A stretch of DNA of 18,775 bases from Planctomycetota bacterium (GTDB lineage Bacteria; Planctomycetota; Phycisphaerae; WQYP01). A program made the translations under genes and the position numbers. Shown in pieces: positions 14,097 to 18,775 of this stretch (position 1 is the stretch's first letter; each line of letters starts with the position of its first letter). Location: positions 1-18,775 of the forward strand of contig JAJZGH010000072.1 in assembly GCA_021798635.1 (NCBI GenBank), read 5' to 3'. The notes beneath the pieces were generated by a model, which saw only the letters and a program-made list of their open reading frames with translations, searched no databases and was not told the origin of the DNA.

Positions 14097-16961
14097 TTAT
14101 TTCGCTATCGGAGCGCCTTCCCGCACTTCCACTTCGCTGGGGCGGGATTGGCCTGCTGGGGCATGTTCCTTGCCCACCACATCCGCAACCGACAAATTCA
14201 GCGCTCGGGCCAATATTTCCGCCTGTTCATTCACGTGGCGTTCATGCGAACCGGCCGCCGGCGAACTCGACGGCTTGCGCCCGATATACGTCAATTTTTG
14301 CATGCCCGGCCAATGATAATGCAATTTCGCCCCGATAAATGGATACACCCCATTGTTGCGCGGTTCTTCCTGAACCCATACCATTTCCACACCTTTGGGA
14401 TACGTGCGCGCGATTTCGGTAAGGCGATCCGCATAAAAGGGATAAATTTGTTCCAGGCGAAGAATGGCGATATCGGTAATATGATTTTTATCACGCTCCG
14501 CCAGAAGTTCATAATAAATTTTCCCGCTGCAAACCAGCACACGCCGCACGCGTGAGCGATCGAGCTTGGAGGTCTCGTCGATGATTTCTTCAAATTGCCC
14601 GCCGCTGAATTCCTCCAGCCGCGACACCGCCATTTTGTTTCTAAGCAGACTTTTGGGTGCCATGACAATCAGCGGCTTGCGGAAACTGCGGTGCATCTGC
14701 CGGCGCAGTAGATGAAAATATTGCGCCGGCGTGGTGGGATTGCACACCTGAATATTATCTTCCGCGGCCAACTGCAGGAATCGTTCGAGCCGGGCATGGG
14801 AATGTTCCGGCCCCTGCCCTTCATAACCGTGCGGCAACAGCATGACCATACCGTTGTGTTTGCTCCACTTGGTCTCGGCGCTTACCAGAAACTGGTCAAT
14901 GATCGGCTGAGCCATATTGATAAAATCACCGAATTGCGCCTCCCACATGACCAGCGCATGGGGATCCGCGGATGAAAAGCCATATTCAAAACCCACCACC
15001 GCCAACTCGGAAAGCATGGTATTGATAATCGTAAAGCGTGCCTTGGCTTCGCTGAAGGCCGCCAAGGGATTGTATGGATTGCCGGTTTCCGAATCAAAAA
15101 TAACGGCGTTGCGATGGCTGAAAGTTCCCCGGCACACATCCTGCCCGGTCAGACGTACCCAAATGCCTTCATCCAGCAGCGAGCCGATGGCCAGCATTTC
15201 CCCGTTGCCCCAGTCGATGCCTTCGCCCTTGCGCACGGCATCCAGCCGCTGCTTGTACATTTGTGCCACTTTCGGATGCGGCGAAAACGTATCGGGGAAT
15301 TTACAGACTTTTTCAGCAATGCTCAGGAGTTCCTGGGAGCTTACGGATGTATCCACGCGCCAATCGCGAATATCGCGCGGGACTTTCAGCAAATCTTTCC
15401 ACGGGCCGTGTACGGGTGGTGCGGCTTCGGTGGGTTTGAAGGTTTGCGCGTATTCATGCGCCTTATCCAGGCGGTCATGAATCTCCCGCGCCATGTCATC
15501 AAGCTGGACTTGTGTCATGTGCCCGGATTCCAGAAGACGTTTAGCATAAAGTTGCCGGGTGGTGGGGTGTTTGGAAATTTCCCGATACATCACGGGCTGC
15601 GTTACGCCAGGGTCATCTAATTCATTGTGACCGCGCCGGCGATAACAGACCAGGTCAATAATCACATCCGCCTTGAAACGCTGACGAAAGGCAATCGCCA
15701 GACGAGCGGCCTGCACCACCGCTTCCGGATCATCGCCATTGACATGAAACACCGGGGACTGAATCGCCTTGGCCACATCGCTGGGATAGCGGGTAAAACG
15801 CCCATCATTTGGATTGGTCGTAAAGCCAATCTGATTATTTACAATAATATGAACGGTACCGCCCGTGCGATACGCTTCAAGTTCCGAAAGATATAGCGTC
15901 TCGGCCACAATGCCCTGCCCGGTAAACGCGGCATCCCCATGCATCAACACCGGCATGACACGCTGCCGCGTTACATCACCTTTGCGGTTTTGCTTGGCGC
16001 GGACTATGCCTTCCACCACGGGGTCAACAATTTCCAGATGACTCGGATTGGCCGAAAGCGATAAGTGCATGGACCGGCCGCAGCGTGTGGTGGAATCATG
16101 GGCATAGCCCAGGTGATATTTCACATCGCCATCGCCCATGGATTTCTGCGGGCGATCCAACACTTCCGCCATAATCATTTCGTAGGGCTTGTGCATGGTA
16201 TGGGCCAGCACATTAAGCCGGCCGCGGTGCGGCATGCCCATGACAATTTCGTCCACCCCATTTTCGGCCGCTTTTTCCACCACCTCATCCAGCAGATTAA
16301 TCAGCGATTCCGCGCCTTCAATACTGAATCGCTTGGTGGTGGGGTGCCGGCGCTGCAGGAATAATTCAAAATCTTCCGAGGCCGCCAGTCGCGACATCAT
16401 AAAGGCGCGATCCGCATCGGAAAGCTCCGGCTTATTGAGTGTCGGCTCCATGATATCTTGTAGAAATTGCCGCTGCTGGGGATCACGTATGTCCATATAT
16501 TCCACAGCCAGGGTGCCGCAATACGTGGCGCGCAACATGGCAATCAGTTGCCGCAATGGCACGCGGCCGCCGCCCCCAAAAATTCCCGCATTGACGGTCC
16601 GATCCAAATCCGCTTCGCTTAAGCCAAACTCATTGAGGCTCAATAATGGATGGTCTGTGGCGTTATGCCCCAGCGGGTCTAAATCGGCAATTAAATGGCC
16701 CAGTTCCCTATAGCTATGCACCAAGTCCGAGATCTGCAAATCCGGCTCGCCTTCCGCAGCCGGGGCGGCCGTGACCGCTGCGCCGACTTGCGATGCGGGC
16801 CGATCAGCCGCCAAGTCAAAGCCTCTGAAAAACCATTGCCATTGCGGATCAACCGCTTCCGGCTTGAGTTTCCATTGTTCATAAAGATTTTGCAAAAATT
16901 CGGGACTCAATCCCTCCAGCGATGCTTGAGAATCGCTACCGGCAACATCCGAGGTAACCAC
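14097..16961 (-). CDS. sucA: 2-oxoglutarate dehydrogenase E1 component
   Basis: Thiamine-diphosphate enzyme that decarboxylates 2-oxoglutarate and passes succinyl to the E2 lipoyl group. The 954-aa length is normal for the family. The N-terminal E-x(5)-Y-E-Q-W and V-D-P-Q-W-x-W-F-F segment (about 21-46) is the E2-binding arm. H-P-T-T-K-R-F-S-I-E-G is at 206-216, G-M-P-H-R-G-R-L-N at 242-250, and the diphosphate/Mg site H-G-D-A-A-F at 341-346 with N-N-Q-I-G-F at 375-380. The C-terminal half has L-P-H-G-Y-E-G-Q-G-P-E-H-S. The start is GTG (16959-16961), supported by CGGAG (plus-strand CTCCG at 16971-16975) about 9 nt upstream. A GGGCG/CGCCC hairpin (16982-16998) sits just before that site. It is first in a sucA-sucB unit and preceded by a copy of the 71-bp repeat. 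Confidence 0.95.
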   Translation of the reverse strand: MVTSDVAGSDSQASLEGLSPEFLQNLYEQWKLKPEAVDPQWQWFFRGFDLAADRPASQVGAAVTAAPAAEGEPDLQISDLVHSYRELGHLIADLDPLGHNATDHPLLSLNEFGLSEADLDRTVNAGIFGGGGRVPLRQLIAMLRATYCGTLAVEYMDIRDPQQRQFLQDIMEPTLNKPELSDADRAFMMSRLAASEDFELFLQRRHPTTKRFSIEGAESLINLLDEVVEKAAENGVDEIVMGMPHRGRLNVLAHTMHKPYEMIMAEVLDRPQKSMGDGDVKYHLGYAHDSTTRCGRSMHLSLSANPSHLEIVDPVVEGIVRAKQNRKGDVTRQRVMPVLMHGDAAFTGQGIVAETLYLSELEAYRTGGTVHIIVNNQIGFTTNPNDGRFTRYPSDVAKAIQSPVFHVNGDDPEAVVQAARLAIAFRQRFKADVIIDLVCYRRRGHNELDDPGVTQPVMYREISKHPTTRQLYAKRLLESGHMTQVQLDDMAREIHDRLDKAHEYAQTFKPTEAAPPVHGPWKDLLKVPRDIRDWRVDTSVSSQELLSIAEKVCKFPDTFSPHPKVAQMYKQRLDAVRKGEGIDWGNGEMLAIGSLLDEGIWVRLTGQDVCRGTFSHRNAVIFDSETGNPYNPLAAFSEAKARFTIINTMLSELAVVGFEYGFSSADPHALVMWEAQFGDFINMAQPIIDQFLVSAETKWSKHNGMVMLLPHGYEGQGPEHSHARLERFLQLAAEDNIQVCNPTTPAQYFHLLRRQMHRSFRKPLIVMAPKSLLRNKMAVSRLEEFSGGQFEEIIDETSKLDRSRVRRVLVCSGKIYYELLAERDKNHITDIAILRLEQIYPFYADRLTEIARTYPKGVEMVWVQEEPRNNGVYPFIGAKLHYHWPGMQKLTYIGRKPSSSPAAGSHERHVNEQAEILARALNLSVADVVGKEHAPAGQSRPSEVEVREGAPIAK

Positions 16962-17125
16962 GTTTTTTTCTCCGAAAATCAGGGCGTTTTTATCGCCCGC
17001 ACATCCTCTGTTCTACATAGTTCAGCCCGCAGAGGCAAATGTCCAAGGGAAAATCCAATAAAAATAACCGTAAACGCGAATTTATCTATCCTCAAACTGG
17101 CCAATCCCGCACCGCGCTCCGAGAT

Positions 17126-17196
17126 CACCGGATGGTAATCCGGTGGTTGATTCAATGCCCTGAACCAACCACCGGGTTATCACCACGGTGCTCCAT
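17126..17196 (-). repeat. 71-bp structured repeat, copy upstream of sucA
   Basis: This copy ends 164 bp before the sucA GTG start and has the same orientation to the gene as the copy before sucB. In sucA sense it forms a perfect 10-bp stem CCGGTGGTTG/CAACCACCGG. That stem can be lengthened by A-A-T/A-T-T and further pairs, or replaced by the overlapping stem CACCGGAT/ATCCGGTG. Near its 5' side in gene sense it has CAC-CGTG-GTG. Competing stems of this kind are seen in switching leaders, but also arise in REP-like palindromes. Confidence 0.75.
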
Positions 17197-17322
17197 GACG
17201 GCACTGCGTCTAACCCATACGTATCGGCATAATCCAATGTTTTGCATTATCGGAAGTGGCGTAATGTATCGCCCCGTTGCAGCCCATAATTTTCTTTTTC
17301 AAAATATTCCTGAAGATTTTCC

Positions 17323-17351
17323 TTGACGCCGCCGATAACTGGTGATAGGAT
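17323..17351 (+). promoter_or_regulatory. Candidate sigma-70 promoter
   Basis: TTGACG (17323-17328) and TAGGAT (17346-17351) are separated by 17 bp. The start of transcription would be near 17358. It faces right, away from sucA. The first signal met downstream is the intrinsic terminator at 17421-17451, so the unit would give a short RNA of about 95 nt unless the terminator is bypassed. Confidence 0.5.
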
Positions 17352-17357
17352 GATTTG

Positions 17358-17451
17358 TGGTGTGAAGCAGGAGCGATTGTTTCGTATACCGTCATCATCA
17401 TTGGCTCCGGTATTCCGGTGCCAGCGGCTTTTAGGCCGTGGTTTTTTCTTT
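17358..17451 (+). ncRNA. Possible ~95-nt short transcript
   Basis: Bounded by the promoter at 17323-17351 and a terminator ending near 17451. It contains a neat hairpin GGC-T-CCGG-tatt-CCGG-T-GCC (17403-17422), which overlaps the base of the terminator stem. The two hairpins can therefore compete, as in an attenuator. A frame in this region reads V-I-I-I-G-S-G, like the start of a Rossmann FAD protein, but it has no continuation. It could be a small RNA, an attenuated leader or a gene remnant. Confidence 0.3.
17421..17451 (+). terminator. Intrinsic terminator
   Basis: CC-a-GCGGC (17421-17428) pairs with GCCGTGG (17435-17441): seven base pairs including one G-U, with a bulged A. It is followed by TTTTTTCTTTT. 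It points rightward and precedes the prepilin promoter region. Confidence 0.6.
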
Positions 17452-17626
17452 TATTCCGCTCCTACGCAACCCACCATCATGTTCGCCTGATCCGTCGTCG
17501 GCAATGCCGGAACCTTGGACACGGGTCCCAAAATATCTCGAATTTGGTTCCGGCGGTATGGTTGCGCCCCGCATAACGGGCGGATTTCTAACAAAGGATT
17601 GTGTGTCCGGCTCTGAAGTAAAGGGC

Positions 17627-17653
17627 TTGACAGCTTTTGAGGTGGCTTATATT
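17627..17653 (+). promoter_or_regulatory. Candidate promoter of the prepilin gene
   Basis: A perfect TTGACA (17627-17632) and TATATT (17648-17653) are spaced by 15 bp, the same short spacing as in the sodA candidate. Transcription would begin near 17660 and leave a leader of about 220 nt before the prepilin ATG. The spacing is below the usual optimum, so it may need an activator. Confidence 0.45.
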
Positions 17654-17669
17654 CGGACTGTGCAGTCCG
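17654..17669. promoter_or_regulatory. 16-bp dyad at the predicted transcription start (possible operator)
   Basis: CGGACTG-TG-CAGTCCG is a perfect 7-bp inverted repeat with a 2-bp centre, directly abutting the -10 hexamer. A dimeric repressor bound here would block transcription. In RNA the tiny loop disfavours the full hairpin, so a DNA site is the more likely role. Confidence 0.4.
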
Positions 17670-17877
17670 GAGCTACCACGCGCAGGTTCATCCGAATCGG
17701 CAAAACCACGGGATCGTTTCCCATGGTTTTTGGTTAAAACCAAGCCGATGCCTTCCTTGGCTCCCGCGCGGTATTCAGTTCCCATAATAATCCGGTCTTG
17801 TGCTTTTCAGGCAAGATCGTTGCGCTATGGGACGCAGGATACACAATTAAGTGTTTCTCTTTTTCGGAGGCTTCCTT

Positions 17878-18775
17878 ATGCGAAGTTTTATCGTAAAAAA
17901 ACGAGGGTTTACCCTCATTGAGTTGCTCGTGGTGATCTCGATCATCGCGCTGCTCATTGCCATCTTGTTACCCAGCTTGGCCCGTGCCAAGGAACTGGCC
18001 AATCGGGCGGTCTGCTCGGCGAACATTCGCGGTATTATTCAATCCTGTTACATCTACGCCCAGAGCAACAACTCCCAGTTCCCGGCAACACTTGCCCCAA
18101 CAACTGGAACAACCACGCTTAAAATAACCCCCGGTGGCGCTCCGGGTGCCCCCAATACCGCTCCGGCTACACCTTACTCAGCAGGTACGGTTACCGCCGC
18201 TTGGTACAGTGGTACAGCGACTTACGCCGATCCACTTTCCTGTCTGTGGATGCTGGTATTGCAGGGCCAGGATACTCCCAAGAGCTTCATTTGCCCGTCG
18301 GATCCGATTGCGACCACACCGTCGCTGGAGTATCAGACCACTGCAAGTACGTCTGGTGCCGCATATTATTATAATTTTGGCAACATTTTGGGGACTACAA
18401 CGAATACCAGTGGCCAAGGCGAAAGCTATTCGGTCGCTTGCCCGTGGAACAATAGCGGCGGCGTCGGTGGCTGGTGGACGGATAATTCCGGCTCGGATGT
18501 TCCTGAAGTCAGCGATATGGCTCCCGCAGATGACGGCGGCACTGCTGGCAGCACCTTGCAGCGCGCTACGACGACTTTGGTTACTGGCAACACCTACGGC
18601 AACTACATCTACAATTCCGGCAACCATAATGGCGACGGCCAGAATGTCGGCTTTGGTGATGACCATGTCGGTTGGGAAGTCAACCCGTATGTCGGCCAGA
18701 GCGGCGACAACATCTTTACCTACTATACCGCAACGGGAACCGGACCGGGAAGCTCCACGCCCGCTACTGGTACAG
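17878..18775 (+). CDS. Type IV prepilin-like protein with H-X9-DG-type C-terminus (3' end cut by window)
   Basis: A long open frame from ATG at 17878 to the window end (299 codons, no stop). GGAGG at 17866-17870, 7 nt upstream, is the best ribosome-binding site in the window. The N-terminus is a type IV prepilin/pseudopilin signal: [14 protein letters not shown], with cleavage after G10, F11 as the first mature residue and E at +5, followed by one long hydrophobic helix to about L31. The body is rich in G, S, T and [19 protein letters not shown] at about 244-261 matches the signature of H-X9-DG pseudopilins, expanded in Planctomycetes and relatives. These are secretion or surface fibre components processed by prepilin peptidase. 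The exact partner system is unknown. Confidence 0.88.
   Translation, partial: MRSFIVKKRGFTLIELLVVISIIALLIAILLPSLARAKELANRAVCSANIRGIIQSCYIYAQSNNSQFPATLAPTTGTTTLKITPGGAPGAPNTAPATPYSAGTVTAAWYSGTATYADPLSCLWMLVLQGQDTPKSFICPSDPIATTPSLEYQTTASTSGAAYYYNFGNILGTTTNTSGQGESYSVACPWNNSGGVGGWWTDNSGSDVPEVSDMAPADDGGTAGSTLQRATTTLVTGNTYGNYIYNSGNHNGDGQNVGFGDDHVGWEVNPYVGQSGDNIFTYYTATGTGPGSSTPATGT

Noticed and set aside
14097..16961. Numerous plus-strand open frames opposite sucA (up to about 190 codons)
   Set aside because: They are antisense to a full-length, motif-complete sucA and carry no motifs of their own.
17355..17576. Frame containing V-S-Y-T-V-I-I-I-G-S-G, like the N-terminus of thioredoxin reductase or another FAD protein
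   Set aside because: The G-x-G-x-x-G motif is incomplete, the frame runs through an intrinsic terminator, and no further FAD-protein motifs follow. At best it is a tiny gene remnant.

Overview
The window looks like chromosomal DNA from a moderately GC-rich Gram-negative bacterium, most likely of the Planctomycetes/PVC group. The main clue is the partial prepilin at the right edge. It has a type IV N-terminal methylation motif and, near the C-terminus, a 'GDGQNV-F-DDHVGW' signature typical of the H-X9-DG pseudopilins abundant in Planctomycetes, Lentisphaerae and Verrucomicrobia. The mixed gene neighbourhood, with TCA-cycle genes scattered among membrane proteins, fits this. The assignment is an inference from gene content.

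Layout, left to right. (1) On the minus strand, the first codons of an aldo/keto reductase at the left edge (about 1-55) and a GT87-type membrane glycosyltransferase (217-1575). (2) A 722-bp gap with a near-consensus sigma-54 promoter (1963-1980) and a strong intrinsic terminator (2184-2221) about 210 bp downstream, with no convincing protein gene between them: a candidate sigma-54-dependent small RNA of about 233 nt. (3) On the plus strand, citrate synthase (2298-3437) and a BshB1-like PIG-L deacetylase (3500-4189). (4) A plus-strand cluster of an intact PilT-like ATPase (4238-5371), a membrane-anchored GspE/PilB homologue with broken Walker motifs (5521-7290), and a CvpA-like membrane protein with a large unassigned domain (7359-8996). 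(5) Mn-type superoxide dismutase with its own promoter (9113-9748), then a gene-poor 0.5 kb. (6) A GT-C-like membrane protein (10245-12047), followed by two ~123-bp tandem repeat units that abut tRNA-Arg(UCU). (7) On the minus strand, sucA (14097-16961), sucB (12632-13888) and the tRNA. A 71-bp structured repeat lies upstream of both sucA and sucB. (8) A regulatory-looking region (17204-17877) with a short promoter-to-terminator unit and a promoter carrying a 16-bp dyad, leading into the truncated prepilin gene (17878-18775).

Three genes cluster around 2-oxoglutarate metabolism: citrate synthase feeds carbon toward it, and the E1/E2 subunits of 2-oxoglutarate dehydrogenase consume it. The sigma-54 unit lies directly upstream of citrate synthase and the repeats precede both dehydrogenase genes, so RNA-level control of this node is a testable idea. 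The E3 subunit (lpd) is not in the window. The PilT-like ATPase, pseudo-GspE and CvpA-like genes probably form one envelope or secretion operon. The prepilin may belong to such a system but is far away. No CRISPR array, transposase or phage gene was seen.
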